In this document: positions 1-9,832 of the stretch, in pieces
Numbering within the stretch: the first letter of the stretch is position 1
Layout: every line of letters starts with the position of its first letter
Source: Terribacillus aidingensis
GTDB lineage: Bacteria; Bacillota; Bacilli; Bacillales; Amphibacillaceae
Reading direction: 5' to 3'
Assembly (NCBI RefSeq): GCF_040703035.1
Contig: NZ_CP159996.1
Span: 530,001 to 594,000 of the forward strand
Length of the DNA stretch: 64,000 nucleotides
Translations under genes and position numbers: made by a program
The notes under the pieces: model-generated
Databases searched by the model: none
What the model saw: the letters and a program-made list of their open reading frames with translations, nothing else
What the model was told of the DNA's origin: nothing

Positions 1-53
1 AAAATTAGGGCTCATATATGAGAATGTCTTAATTACGGGCATCCGGAAGAATA
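1..53 (+). pseudogene. C-terminal relic of an ATP-dependent DNA ligase
   Basis: Read in the frame starting at base 2, this stretch encodes the motif YENVLITGIRKN. The same motif, with one substitution (YENVFITGIRKN), lies in the larger ligase fragment at 25118-25459. Similarity is also clear in the DNA, and it stops abruptly at about base 53. No start codon, and only the last part of the shared motif region, is in the window. This is either a relic or the end of a rearranged copy reaching in from the left. The identity rests on the internal match; the ligase assignment comes from motifs in the other copy. Confidence 0.5.
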
Positions 54-250
54 TTCAAACTAACATAAAAATGTTAGCCATCTGTTCCACTTCGCTTTTT
101 TCCCTTTACAGAGCCGTCGGAAAGCACTAATAATCTATCTGGAAATGTCTATAGTGCTTTTGAATCATGGGGATATTTACCTGTTTAACAAGAAATGATA
201 TTCCATATTTTCGGTAATATACTATCTATTTCACGAAGAGGCAAATATAT

Positions 251-282
251 GTATTTTAGATACTACTTTATGTAGTAAAATA
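251..282. promoter_or_regulatory. Imperfect inverted repeat upstream of the adhesin gene
   Basis: GTATTTT-AGAT-ACTAC and GTAGTAAAATAC face each other around TTTAT, with a perfect TACTAC/GTAGTA core at 261-277. It lies about 75-105 bases before the GTG start of the surface protein, where an operator or a 5' UTR hairpin would be expected. No U-tract follows, so a terminator is unlikely. The rest of 54-356 is AT-rich and shows no gene. Confidence 0.35.
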
Positions 283-356
283 CTTTTGCATCGAAGTTTA
301 TACATCTTTGTCATTTTCTGCTATCTGATGTAATCAAATTAAAGAGGAGGTACAGA

Positions 357-3300
357 GTGAAAAATAACATGTCATCTACTAGCATAAGAGAGTTTTTTAA
401 CAAGATTTTGATTGGCGCTATGATTATGCTATTAGCAATCAATGGAGTAATGCCGTATTTTTCTAATTATTCTGTTTATGCTGCAGAAACTTTTACCATC
501 AATGATACTGATTCTTATGGTTCAACTACTAATGGAATCATCTATCAATTTGATGGAACACAGCCGAGCTCTACGCCTAAAGCTAGTCTTACAGTAACAG
601 GCGAACTAGCTGGGAAGATATTGAACGGCTTAGCAGTTGATAAAAACAATGGTGTTTTTTATGTGAATTATGGGCAGAACCTTTATACTATCAACCCAGA
701 TGGTTCGAGCCAGCTTGTTACTACATTAACAAGTGCTGCAGCAAATGCAGCTATCTCAGCGGATGGTACGAAATATCTCTATAATTACGGAGTCAATGGA
801 AAATACTATATTGGCTCTTACGATTTGAATACGAAGGAACTAACTTCCGCAGAAATTAAAGGTTCCTACAGTAATGGAGATTCTGCCAGTTGGGGCGGTG
901 ATTTACTCGTAGATAACGAAGGTTATATATGGGTTAGCCGTGCTCTAGGTGGTGGAGTGACCGATTTATTACAAATTGATCCCAACACCTACACAGTTTT
1001 AAAAGAAGTGGAAATCACCTCGGACGATCCAATAGAATTCGGTGCCAGGGGATTGAGCTTCCTGCCCAGCGGACAAATATTAATGGTAGCCGGCAATACC
1101 AACCCAACCTTATATTTACTTGATAAGGATACGGTTAAAGCTACCTATCTAGGTGCCATGACAGGGCCCATCATTTCAGACTTGGCGTCTGGTGTAACCC
1201 CTTCTTTCAACCCTAGCCCAGATAGCCCTATATTGGAATCGGAGAAGACATCTAGCATCGCAGAAAAAGCCGATGGAAATACGGATGCGGAACATCCGGA
1301 AGTTGGAGATACGCTTTCATATGTTATCCAGGCTCGAAATACTGTCGAGAACTCTCCTATCACAAACTTAAGCATCAAGGACTCAATTCCGGATGGATTA
1401 GAATATATATCTGGAAGTTTGAAGCTGGATGGACAGGCAGTTTCTGATGCTGCGGGCGATGATGGTGGACAGGTAAGTGATAGAGATATCATTGGTCAAT
1501 TCGGCGATGTCACCGATACAGAGTGGCATAAAGTTGAGTTCCAGGTGAAAGTCCAGACCGGCCAAGCCGGTAGTACCATCCAGAATACTGCTACTGTGAG
1601 TGGGGACAATATTGATCCACAGGAACCAAGTAATACTGTCGAGGTTGTCGAGAATCCGAATCCAGAAATTCCAGACAACCCGAATCCAGAAATTCCAGAT
1701 GCCTGTGCTGCGCCAGTAGCATTGATTAATGGTGGTTTTGAAGAACCCACTGCAAGAAATCCAGGGGATACAGGTTCTCCAGGAGCAGAGCACGCATGGA
1801 TGTATTTTTACGAGGATGAAGTTCCAGGTTGGGAAACAAATGCCTCTGATGATTTTATTCAAATTATGAATTCAGAGTATCCCTATAATGGGACGAAGGT
1901 TAACCCACCTGATGGAGATCAATACGCTGAATTGAACGCCAATCAAGTATCTGCATTATATCAAGATGTTGAGACTAATCCCGGACAAACAATTTATTGG
2001 CGCTTAGCCCATAGAGGTGGATTAGGTGAGGATACAATGGCTGTACAAATAGGTTCAGCAGAAATTCCAGCAGAGGATTTACCAGTAATTCAGGAAATAA
2101 CTACTGGAAATACTGAATGGAAATATTATTCTGGTTCCTATAAAGTACCAGCAGGTCAGACAACAACAAGATTTGCTTTTAATTCTGTAAGCTCCGCACA
2201 GAATTTACCACTTTGGGGTAATCTATTAGACGATATCTTCTTGGGAACAGAACCATGTATCGTGGCGGAAAAATCCATTGCTCCTGAAGGTGATGTTTTT
2301 GAAGGAGACGAATTAACGTACGAAGTGACGACAAAAAATACTGGCGGAGACGTTGCGGCGGATGCTGTATTTGAGGATGCCATTCCAGAAGGAACGGAAT
2401 ATGTTCCAGGATCTATGAAGCTCGTAAATGGTTCCGATACAGTGAGCCTGACAGATGAGGACGATGATGATGCAGGCGTGTTCGATGGAAGTAAGGTAAG
2501 AGTCGAGCTTGGTGACGTACAGAACACGACAAACGCACCGGATGGCATCACCGTACAATTCAAAGTCAAAGCACTGTCCAGCCATGCAGGCGAGACCATT
2601 GCCAACAAAGCAAATATCCAGTACCAAAACTTACTGGCAAACGAAGAAGAAACGACAGAATCCAACGAGGTTACCACCAACATATTGGAAAATCCGGAAT
2701 TCCCGGATGCCTGTGCTGCACCAGTAGCATTGATTAATGGTAGTTTTGAACAAGGACCTAGAGAAGGTGCATATGGTCCTATCTACTTTGATGAATCTGA
2801 AGTTCCGGGGTGGTCAACAACCGACGATGGATCCCCAACAGGAGATAAAGTCATTGAAATCTGGAACTATGAAACTGGCTATCCTGGCGGAGGGTCGAAG
2901 AACTTCCCTAAACCTCCCGAAGGTGTCAGATACGCAGAGTTAAATGCCTATGAAAATGGGATGCTATACCAGGATGTGGAGACAACTCCTGGACAAACGC
3001 TTTATTGGCGATTATCTCATATGGGACGTGCTGGGGTAGATACCATGCAGCTGCGTATAGGAGCTGCAACGGATGATCCCTACGACACGGCTATCATTGA
3101 ACAAATGTCAGATGGCAACACAGCATGGGGGACATATACGGGATCTTATACAGTCCCTGCAGGTCAAACCGTTACACGTTTTGGCTTTGAAGCCTTAAGC
3201 TCGGCCAATGGAAGCATTGGAGTTGGTAACTTCTTAGACGATATCTTTCTTGGGACCAGTGCATGTGTAGTAGCGGAAAAAACTGTAGCTCCAGAGGGCC

Positions 3301-6300
3301 AGGTAAATGCTGGTGACGAATTAACGTACGAAGTGACGACAAAAAATAACGGCGGAGACATTGCCGCAGATACAGTCTTTGAAGATGCCATTCCGGAAGG
3401 AACGGAATATGTACCAGGATCTATGAAGCTCGTTAATGGTTCCGATACAGTAAGCCTGACAGATGCGGATGATGATGATGCTGGTGTGTTCGACGGGAAT
3501 AAGGTAAGAGTCGAGCTCGGTGATGTACAGAACACGACAAACGCATCGGACGGCATCACCGTACAATTCAAAGTCAAAGCACTGTCCAGCCATGTAGGCA
3601 AGACCGTTGCCAACAAAGCAAATATTCAGTACCAAAACTTACTTACAAACGAATCAAAAACGACAGAATCCAATGAAGTGAATACGCCGATTGGCTATAA
3701 GGATCCTGTGACAGAGTCTGACAAATCATTCAGCATAGCTGCAAAAGCCGATGGGAACACGGACGCGGAACATGCAGAAGTGGGCGATACCCTAACGTAT
3801 AAGATCCAGACACGTAATACCATTGAAGACAGCTTGATTCAGAATCTGAATATCACCGATACCATTCCAGAAGGATTGGAATACATTGCGGATACGTTGA
3901 AAGTAGACGGAGAAGCGGTGACGGATGAAGAAGACGAAGATAAAGGACAAGCAGTGAATGGCGACATTCTTGGTACGTTTGGAGATGTCACCGATACGGA
4001 ATGGCACACAGTGGAATTCCAAGTGAAAGTACTGCCGGGACAGGCAAGCAAGGATATTCAGAATGTGGCAACTGTAGCCGGGGATAATCTGGAAACACCG
4101 GATAAGCCAGAAGAAGAAGTCAACGTATATCCGCGTATACCGGATCTAGAATCCGAGAAAACAGCGGCCAACCTAGATGCAGACAAAGACGGGTATGAAG
4201 TGGGCGACACAGTCGTCTATACGATAAAAGCCCGGAACCCTGTTTCGGACAGTTTGGTAGAGGACTTCGTGATTTCCGATGAATTACCAGAAGGCTTAAG
4301 CGTTGTGGACGGAAGCCTGGAAGTGAGTGACGGAGGAAGCGGAAGCTTCGAAGATGGTAAATTCACTGCCAACTTCGGCGATGTCGCAGATACCGAATGG
4401 CGTACCGTGACGTTCCAGGCGAAGATTGAATCCGGCCAGTCCGGCAAGAGGATTGAAAACGTCGCAGCCGTAACAGGCAGCAACATAGATACACCGGATG
4501 AGCCGAAGACGGATATCACAGTTGATCCGAAGGATCCAATAACAGAGTCAGACAAATCATTCAGCATTGCTGAAAAAGGGGAAGGGAACACGGATGCAGA
4601 ACATGCGGAAGTGGGCGATACCCTAACATACAAGATTCAGACGCGTAATACCATCGAAGACAGTCTAATCCAGAATCTGAATATCTCTGATACTATTCCG
4701 GAAGGATTGGAATACAGTGCAGGAACGTTGAAAGTAGACGGCGAAGCAGTGACGGATGAAGAGGATGAAGATAAAGGACAGGCAGTGAATGGCGACATTC
4801 TTGGTACGTTTGGAGATGTCACCGATACGGAGTGGCACACAGTTGAATTCCAAGTGAAAGTAATGCCGGGACAGGCAAGCAAGGATATTCAGAATGTGGC
4901 CACTGTATCTGGGGACAACCTCGACACACCGGACAAACCGGAAGAAGTAGTCAAGGTATACCCACGTATACCCGTTCTAGAATCCAATAAAACCGCTGCG
5001 AACCTAGATCCTGAAAAAGAAGTGTTCGAAGTGGGAGATACAGTTGTGTACACCATCCAGACACGGAATACAGTATCCGATAGTCTGGCTGAGAATCTTA
5101 TGATCTCTGATGTCATTCCAGCAGGGCTGACATATGTAGATGGAAGTCTGATCGTAAGTGATAACGGTATTGGTAATGCAGTTAATGGCACAGTCACTGC
5201 TAATTTCGGTAATGTACCGGATACTGGGTGGCGCACCGTGACGTTCCAGGCGAAGATCGAATCCGGCCAGTCCGGTAATAAGATTGAGAACATCGCGACA
5301 GTAACAGGCAGCAACATAGATAAACCGGATGAACCGAAGACGGATATCACAGTTGATCCGAAGGATCCTGTAACAGAGTCCGATAAATCATTCAGTATAG
5401 TTGAAAAAGGGGAAGGGAACACGGATGCAGAGCATGCGGAAGTGGGAGATACCCTAACGTATAAGATCCAAACACGTAATACCATCGAAGACAGCTTGAT
5501 CCAGAATCTGAACATCACAGATACAGTTCCGGAAGGATTGGAATATGTTGCGGATTCGCTGAAAGTAGACGGCGAAGCAGTGACGGATGAAGAGGATGAA
5601 GATAAAGGACAGGCAGTGGATGGCGACATCCTTGGTACGTTTGGTGATATCTCCGATACGGAGTGGCACACAGTGGAGTTCCAAGTAACCGTACTATCCG
5701 GCCAGGCCGGGAAGGATATCCAGAACGTGGCCACAGTATCTGGAGATAATCTCGAAACGCCTGATAAACCAGAAGAAGAAGTGAAGGTTTATCCGCGTGT
5801 ACCAGTTCTAGAATCCGAGAAAACAGCAGCAAACCTAGATGCAGATAAAGAAGGCTATGAAGTGGGCGACACGATTGTATATACAATCAAATCCCGCAAC
5901 ACGGTTTCTGATAGTTTAGTAGAAAACTTCGTGATCTCCGATGAACTGCCGGAAGGCCTAAGTTTTGTGGACGGAAGCCTGGAAGTGAGTGACGGAGGAA
6001 GTGGAAGCTTCGAAGATGGTAAAGTCACTGCCAACTTCGGTGATGTCGCAGATACCGAATGGCGTACCGTGACGTTCCAGGCGAAGATTGAATCCGGCCA
6101 GTCCAGCAAGAAAATCGAGAACGTTGCATCCGTAACAGGCAGCAACATAGATAGACCGGATGAACCGAAGACGGATATCACAGTTGATCCGAAGGATCCA
6201 AAACTAGAATCCGACAAATCATTCAGTATAGTTGAAAAAGGGGAAGGGAACACGGATGCAGAACATGCGGAAGTGGGAGATACCCTAACGTATAAGATTC

Positions 6301-8477
6301 AGACGCGTAATACCATCGAAGACAGCCTGATCCAGAATCTGAACATCACAGATACAGTTCCGGAAGGATTGGAATATGTTGCGGATACGTTGAAAGTAGA
6401 CGGCGAAGAAGTAACAGATGCAGCAGATGAGGACAAAGGACAGGCAGTGGATGGCGACATCCTTGGTGCGTTCGGTGATATCACCGATACGGAATGGCAC
6501 ACAGTGGAGTTCCAAGTAACCGTCCTAACCGGCCAAGCCGGGAAGGATATCCAGAACGTGGCAACAGTATCTGGAGATAATCTTGAAACGCCTGATAAAC
6601 CAGAAGAAGAAGTGAAGGTTTATCCGCGTGTACCAGTTCTCGAATCCGAGAAAACCGCTGCGAACCTAGATCCAGACAAAGAAGTGTATGAAGCAGGCGA
6701 CACGGTTGTATATACAATCCAATCCCGCAACACGGTTTCTGATAGTCTGGTAGAAAACTTCGTGATCAACGATGAGTTGCCGGAAGGCCTAAGCTTCGTG
6801 GACGGAAGTCTGGAAATGAGTGATGGCGGTAAGGCAAGCTTCGAAGATGGAAAAATCACAGCAAGCTTCGGAGATGTAACGGACACTGAATGGCGTACCG
6901 TGACGTTCCAAGCGAAGATTGAATCCGGCCAGTCTGGCAAGAAAATCGAAAACGTGGCTTCCGTAACAGGAGGCAACATCGGAACACCGGATGAGCCAAA
7001 AACAGATGTGACGGTTGATCCAAAAGATCCAAAATTGGAATCCGAAAAAACAGCGAAGAATCTAGATGCAGACAAGGAAGCATATGAAGTGGGCGACATG
7101 GTTGTATATACAATCAAATCCCGCAACACGGTTTCTGATAGTCTGGTAGAAAACTTCGTGATCAACGATGAGCTGCCGGAAGGCTTAAGCTTCGTGGATG
7201 GAAGTCTGGAAACGAGTGAAGGCGGCAAGGCAAGCTTTGAGGATGGAAAAGTAACAGCCAGCTTCGGATATGTAACGGACACCGAATGGCGTACCGTGAC
7301 GTTCCAAGCGAAAATCGAATCTGGCCAGTCTGGTAAGAAAATCGAAAACGTGGCTTCCGTAACAGGAGGCAACATCGAAACACCGGATGAGCCAAAAACA
7401 GATGTGACGGTTGATCCAAAAGATCCAAAATTGGAATCCGAAAAAACAGCGAAGAATCTAGATGCAGACAAGGAAGCATATGAAGTGGGCGACATGGTTG
7501 TATATACAATCCAATCCCGCAACACGGTTTCTGATAGTCTGGTAGAAAACTTCGTGATCAACGATGAGTTGCCGGAAGGCCTAAGCTTCGTGGACGGAAG
7601 TCTGGAAATGAGTGATGGCGGTAAGGCAAGCTTCGAAGATGGAAAAATCACAGCAAGCTTCGGAGATGTAACGGATACCGAATGGCGTACCGTGACGTTC
7701 CAAGCGAAAATCGAATCTGGCCAGTCTGGCAAGAAAATCGAAAACGTGGCTTCCGTAACAGGAGGCAACATCGAAACACCGGATGAGCCAAAAACAGATG
7801 TGACGGTTGATCCAAAGGATCCAAAACTGGAATCCGAAAAAACAGCGAAGAATCTAGATGCAGACAAGGAAGCATATGAATCAGGAGATACGATTGTGTA
7901 TACAATCAAATCCCGTAATACGGTTTCCGATAGTCTGGTAGAGAACTTCGTGATCACCGATGAACTGCCGGAAGGCCTAAGCTTTGTGGACGGAAGTCTA
8001 GAAACGAGTGAAGGCGGTAAGGCAAGCTTTGAGGATGGAAAAGTAACAGCCAGCTTCGGAGATGTAACGGACACCGAATGGCATACCGTGACGTTCCAAG
8101 CGAAAATCGAATCTGGTTATGCTGGTAAGCACATTGAAAACGTTGCTACTGTATCTGCAGACAATATAGATACCCCAGATAAGCCAAATAAACTAATAGA
8201 TATTCACAATGAAATAACTGAAACACCAGATGAACCGAGTAATACAGATGGACCAACCAACACAGATGGACCAAACAAACCAAATGGCAATGATACAACT
8301 TCAACGCCAAACGCGGGCAAACCTAGTGAAATATTCAATACTAATCCAGTTGCAGAGGAAGGTCAACATTTACCTAAGACTGCGTCAAATATTTTTAATC
8401 TGTTAATAGCAGGGATTGTTTTATTGGTAATTGGGTTGTCAATTCGGTTCGTACTCAACCGAAAAGCAAATAACTAG
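357..8477 (+). CDS. Giant LPXTG-type cell-wall adhesin with DUF11-like repeats
   Basis: A 2,706-residue secreted surface protein. A perfect AAAGAGGAGG site at 341-350, six bases before the codon, supports the GTG start. Residues 1-43 form a long signal peptide ending in VYAA. Residues ~45-290 look like a beta-propeller (repeated YLYNYG/YIGSYD-like strands). Then come DUF11-type Ig-like domains interleaved with two copies of a jelly-roll-like domain starting CAAPVALING (residues ~448 and ~784). From residue ~1117 there are eleven tandem DUF11 repeats of two kinds: ESDKSFSI (about 142 aa) and ESEKTA (about 132 aa), in the order ABABABABBBB. A Pro/Asn/Thr-rich spacer leads to the sorting signal LPKTA (residue 2672), a hydrophobic helix and a basic tail. 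By family it should be anchored to peptidoglycan by sortase A and act in adhesion or biofilm. No sortase gene is in the window. Repeats of this kind may carry intramolecular isopeptide bonds; I did not verify the Lys/Asn/Glu triads. Confidence 0.9.
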   Translation: MKNNMSSTSIREFFNKILIGAMIMLLAINGVMPYFSNYSVYAAETFTINDTDSYGSTTNGIIYQFDGTQPSSTPKASLTVTGELAGKILNGLAVDKNNGVFYVNYGQNLYTINPDGSSQLVTTLTSAAANAAISADGTKYLYNYGVNGKYYIGSYDLNTKELTSAEIKGSYSNGDSASWGGDLLVDNEGYIWVSRALGGGVTDLLQIDPNTYTVLKEVEITSDDPIEFGARGLSFLPSGQILMVAGNTNPTLYLLDKDTVKATYLGAMTGPIISDLASGVTPSFNPSPDSPILESEKTSSIAEKADGNTDAEHPEVGDTLSYVIQARNTVENSPITNLSIKDSIPDGLEYISGSLKLDGQAVSDAAGDDGGQVSDRDIIGQFGDVTDTEWHKVEFQVKVQTGQAGSTIQNTATVSGDNIDPQEPSNTVEVVENPNPEIPDNPNPEIPDACAAPVALINGGFEEPTARNPGDTGSPGAEHAWMYFYEDEVPGWETNASDDFIQIMNSEYPYNGTKVNPPDGDQYAELNANQVSALYQDVETNPGQTIYWRLAHRGGLGEDTMAVQIGSAEIPAEDLPVIQEITTGNTEWKYYSGSYKVPAGQTTTRFAFNSVSSAQNLPLWGNLLDDIFLGTEPCIVAEKSIAPEGDVFEGDELTYEVTTKNTGGDVAADAVFEDAIPEGTEYVPGSMKLVNGSDTVSLTDEDDDDAGVFDGSKVRVELGDVQNTTNAPDGITVQFKVKALSSHAGETIANKANIQYQNLLANEEETTESNEVTTNILENPEFPDACAAPVALINGSFEQGPREGAYGPIYFDESEVPGWSTTDDGSPTGDKVIEIWNYETGYPGGGSKNFPKPPEGVRYAELNAYENGMLYQDVETTPGQTLYWRLSHMGRAGVDTMQLRIGAATDDPYDTAIIEQMSDGNTAWGTYTGSYTVPAGQTVTRFGFEALSSANGSIGVGNFLDDIFLGTSACVVAEKTVAPEGQVNAGDELTYEVTTKNNGGDIAADTVFEDAIPEGTEYVPGSMKLVNGSDTVSLTDADDDDAGVFDGNKVRVELGDVQNTTNASDGITVQFKVKALSSHVGKTVANKANIQYQNLLTNESKTTESNEVNTPIGYKDPVTESDKSFSIAAKADGNTDAEHAEVGDTLTYKIQTRNTIEDSLIQNLNITDTIPEGLEYIADTLKVDGEAVTDEEDEDKGQAVNGDILGTFGDVTDTEWHTVEFQVKVLPGQASKDIQNVATVAGDNLETPDKPEEEVNVYPRIPDLESEKTAANLDADKDGYEVGDTVVYTIKARNPVSDSLVEDFVISDELPEGLSVVDGSLEVSDGGSGSFEDGKFTANFGDVADTEWRTVTFQAKIESGQSGKRIENVAAVTGSNIDTPDEPKTDITVDPKDPITESDKSFSIAEKGEGNTDAEHAEVGDTLTYKIQTRNTIEDSLIQNLNISDTIPEGLEYSAGTLKVDGEAVTDEEDEDKGQAVNGDILGTFGDVTDTEWHTVEFQVKVMPGQASKDIQNVATVSGDNLDTPDKPEEVVKVYPRIPVLESNKTAANLDPEKEVFEVGDTVVYTIQTRNTVSDSLAENLMISDVIPAGLTYVDGSLIVSDNGIGNAVNGTVTANFGNVPDTGWRTVTFQAKIESGQSGNKIENIATVTGSNIDKPDEPKTDITVDPKDPVTESDKSFSIVEKGEGNTDAEHAEVGDTLTYKIQTRNTIEDSLIQNLNITDTVPEGLEYVADSLKVDGEAVTDEEDEDKGQAVDGDILGTFGDISDTEWHTVEFQVTVLSGQAGKDIQNVATVSGDNLETPDKPEEEVKVYPRVPVLESEKTAANLDADKEGYEVGDTIVYTIKSRNTVSDSLVENFVISDELPEGLSFVDGSLEVSDGGSGSFEDGKVTANFGDVADTEWRTVTFQAKIESGQSSKKIENVASVTGSNIDRPDEPKTDITVDPKDPKLESDKSFSIVEKGEGNTDAEHAEVGDTLTYKIQTRNTIEDSLIQNLNITDTVPEGLEYVADTLKVDGEEVTDAADEDKGQAVDGDILGAFGDITDTEWHTVEFQVTVLTGQAGKDIQNVATVSGDNLETPDKPEEEVKVYPRVPVLESEKTAANLDPDKEVYEAGDTVVYTIQSRNTVSDSLVENFVINDELPEGLSFVDGSLEMSDGGKASFEDGKITASFGDVTDTEWRTVTFQAKIESGQSGKKIENVASVTGGNIGTPDEPKTDVTVDPKDPKLESEKTAKNLDADKEAYEVGDMVVYTIKSRNTVSDSLVENFVINDELPEGLSFVDGSLETSEGGKASFEDGKVTASFGYVTDTEWRTVTFQAKIESGQSGKKIENVASVTGGNIETPDEPKTDVTVDPKDPKLESEKTAKNLDADKEAYEVGDMVVYTIQSRNTVSDSLVENFVINDELPEGLSFVDGSLEMSDGGKASFEDGKITASFGDVTDTEWRTVTFQAKIESGQSGKKIENVASVTGGNIETPDEPKTDVTVDPKDPKLESEKTAKNLDADKEAYESGDTIVYTIKSRNTVSDSLVENFVITDELPEGLSFVDGSLETSEGGKASFEDGKVTASFGDVTDTEWHTVTFQAKIESGYAGKHIENVATVSADNIDTPDKPNKLIDIHNEITETPDEPSNTDGPTNTDGPNKPNGNDTTSTPNAGKPSEIFNTNPVAEEGQHLPKTASNIFNLLIAGIVLLVIGLSIRFVLNRKANN
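3706..8217 (+). repeat. Eleven tandem DUF11-domain repeats; last units nearly identical
   Basis: Alternating A-type (start near 3706, 4546, 5380, 6202) and B-type (near 4144, 4978, 5812, 6640) units form an A-B array, then three more B units follow. The B units beginning at about 7030, 7426 and 7822 are exactly 396 bases apart (132 codons) and differ at only a few positions. The array is a clear substrate for slipped-strand or homologous recombination, so repeat number probably varies between strains. Short-read assembly could also miscount it. Confidence 0.85.
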
Positions 8478-8493
8478 TTCACTAAATTTTATT

Positions 8494-8529
8494 GGAGTAC
8501 AGAATGTAAATTCTGTACTCCTTTTTTTC
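8494..8529 (+). terminator. Rho-independent terminator of the adhesin gene
   Basis: Perfect 12-base stem GGAGTACAGAAT / ATTCTGTACTCC with a GTAA loop, followed by seven T. It lies 17 bases after the adhesin stop codon. Confidence 0.93.
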
Positions 8530-8595
8530 GTTAAATCTTAAATGAGATACTTTTCTATTTATAGATGTGAGGAATCAAGCGAAAGGTCGTTCAAT

Positions 8596-9276
8596 ATGAT
8601 AAAAATATTAATGTTCGACATGAATAGTATTTTGGGATCAGGAATTCAAGCAATCATTAATTTAGAATTTGACATGGAAGTGATTGGTGATTATAAAGAT
8701 AAAGCAGAACTTGTTAATGCAATTAAGGAAAATATCCCTGATATCCTCCTAGTAAATACTACTTTTACGAATAACGAGGATTTTTCCGCTATTAATTGGA
8801 TTAAGAAGGGATATCCTTCTATAAAGATAATTTTCATGATGTCTAAAAGTAATGAAGATATATTTCTAAGAGGAATACATATCGGTGTCGATGGTTTTCT
8901 TTTATATGAATCTGAACCAAGCTATCTTATAGAAAGCATGCGAAATATCTTTAAGGAAGAGATGGTTCTTTCAGGAAAGATTGCAAAGCTACTAATAGGC
9001 AGTATGATTTCAGAAGAAAAGAAGGAACTTTTGGTGAGGTTAAGAGAAAAGGAGTTTCATTTGACAGCTAGAGAATCTGATCTTGTATATCTAATTTATA
9101 AAGGGTTCGGAAATGCTGAAATAGCAAATGTACTTAAATTAAGTGATAAAACAATACGGGATTATGTAAGTAAATTGTATAAGAAGTTAGGGATATATTC
9201 CAGGAAAGAAGTTTTTCATTTGCTTGAACAATTAATGCTTGAAGAAAATGTATCTGGAGTTAAAGTATTGAGGTGA
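8596..9276 (+). CDS. LuxR/NarL-type regulator with a degenerate receiver domain
   Basis: Two-domain transcription factor of 226 residues: receiver-like fold at residues 2-120 and a LuxR-type HTH at about 153-215 (LTARESDLVYLIYKGFGNAE, then SDKTIRDYVSKLYKKLG). I chose the ATG at 8596 because it begins right at the first receiver strand (MIKILMFD) and has GAAAGG nine bases upstream; an in-frame start at 8542 would add 18 unmatched residues. The receiver is unusual. The phospho-acceptor position reads DILLVNTTF, with Asn54 where Asp is expected. The usual switch Lys (GYLLKD) is Tyr (GFLLYE), and the acidic pair is reduced to one Asp. It should therefore work without phosphorylation, or sense something else. 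No histidine kinase is adjacent. It sits directly downstream of the adhesin, so control of that gene is a reasonable guess. Confidence 0.85.
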   Translation: MIKILMFDMNSILGSGIQAIINLEFDMEVIGDYKDKAELVNAIKENIPDILLVNTTFTNNEDFSAINWIKKGYPSIKIIFMMSKSNEDIFLRGIHIGVDGFLLYESEPSYLIESMRNIFKEEMVLSGKIAKLLIGSMISEEKKELLVRLREKEFHLTARESDLVYLIYKGFGNAEIANVLKLSDKTIRDYVSKLYKKLGIYSRKEVFHLLEQLMLEENVSGVKVLR

Positions 9277-9308
9277 CATGATGGGCAAGAATGCCAGCAT
9301 TTTTCTTG

Positions 9309-9345
9309 AAAATCCTCTGCAGCCGCGGAGGGTTCTTCTCTTTTC
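9309..9345 (+). terminator. Probable terminator of the LuxR-type gene
   Basis: AATCCTCTGC / GCGGAGGGTT pair around AGCC (two G-U pairs), followed by the T-rich run CTTCTCTTTTC. It lies about 35 bases beyond the stop codon. Confidence 0.6.
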
Positions 9346-9555
9346 AACGAGATATTATTGCACTCAGTTAATTACGTTTAAGCTTCCGATGTAAGCGCGT
9401 AAAATTGATATTCAGCGCACCGTAAGATTCTAACTTTGTGCCAATCGGCGAAGACATTACAGTTGAGCTCGATTTGGAACAATGAGGATATTGCCATGAG
9501 GCTTCTCTTTGAATACAGATGGAACCTTAGAACAGCAAATAATATAGACAATCAG

Positions 9556-9591
9556 AAAAAGTGCAGTGAATCAAGTTCACTGCGCTTTTTT
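9556..9591 (+). terminator. Orphan terminator hairpin in a gene-poor stretch
   Basis: GCAGTGAA / TTCACTGC stem flanked by A5 on the left and T6 on the right, so it could work in both directions. The preceding 200 bases have no intact gene I can recognise. It probably belonged to a lost gene in 9350-9555. Confidence 0.7.
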
Positions 9592-9637
9592 CAATTTAAA
9601 GGTTAAGATGTACGTAGGTGGAACGAGAGGAACATTT

Positions 9638-9760
9638 ATGAAAAAGTACTATGACCTACTCTAAATACTGTCATCACTCTATTTTCTTTTTTTATGAGTT
9701 GTCAGAATGCAAGCGAACGAATAGATGGAGAGAGTGCGTCTATGAAGAGGCATTTCTTTT
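9638..9760 (+). pseudogene. Possible relic of a small lipoprotein gene
   Basis: A GAGAGG site precedes ATG-AAA-AAG, a typical lipoprotein beginning, but a TAA follows after eight codons. In the +1 frame the continuation reads LFSFFMSCQNASE, which looks like a signal helix with a lipobox Cys. The simplest reading is a frameshifted signal peptide of a dead lipoprotein gene. The evidence is short and weak. Confidence 0.3.
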
Positions 9761-9832
9761 TGTGTTTATATAAACGTGAAACTATATGTTTTCGTGTGCC
9801 GTATAGTGCTTAACAATATCAGGGGGAAAGCT

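Noticed and set aside
6620..8074. 484-codon open frame and several 70-280-codon frames antisense to the adhesin repeats
   Set aside because: They are Ser/Pro-rich mirror images of the DUF11 repeats, repeat with the same 396-base period, and have no ribosome sites; they result from codon choice on the plus strand.
9286..9405. 39-codon ORF after the LuxR-type gene
   Set aside because: It runs through the probable terminator hairpin (9309-9345) and has no protein-like features.
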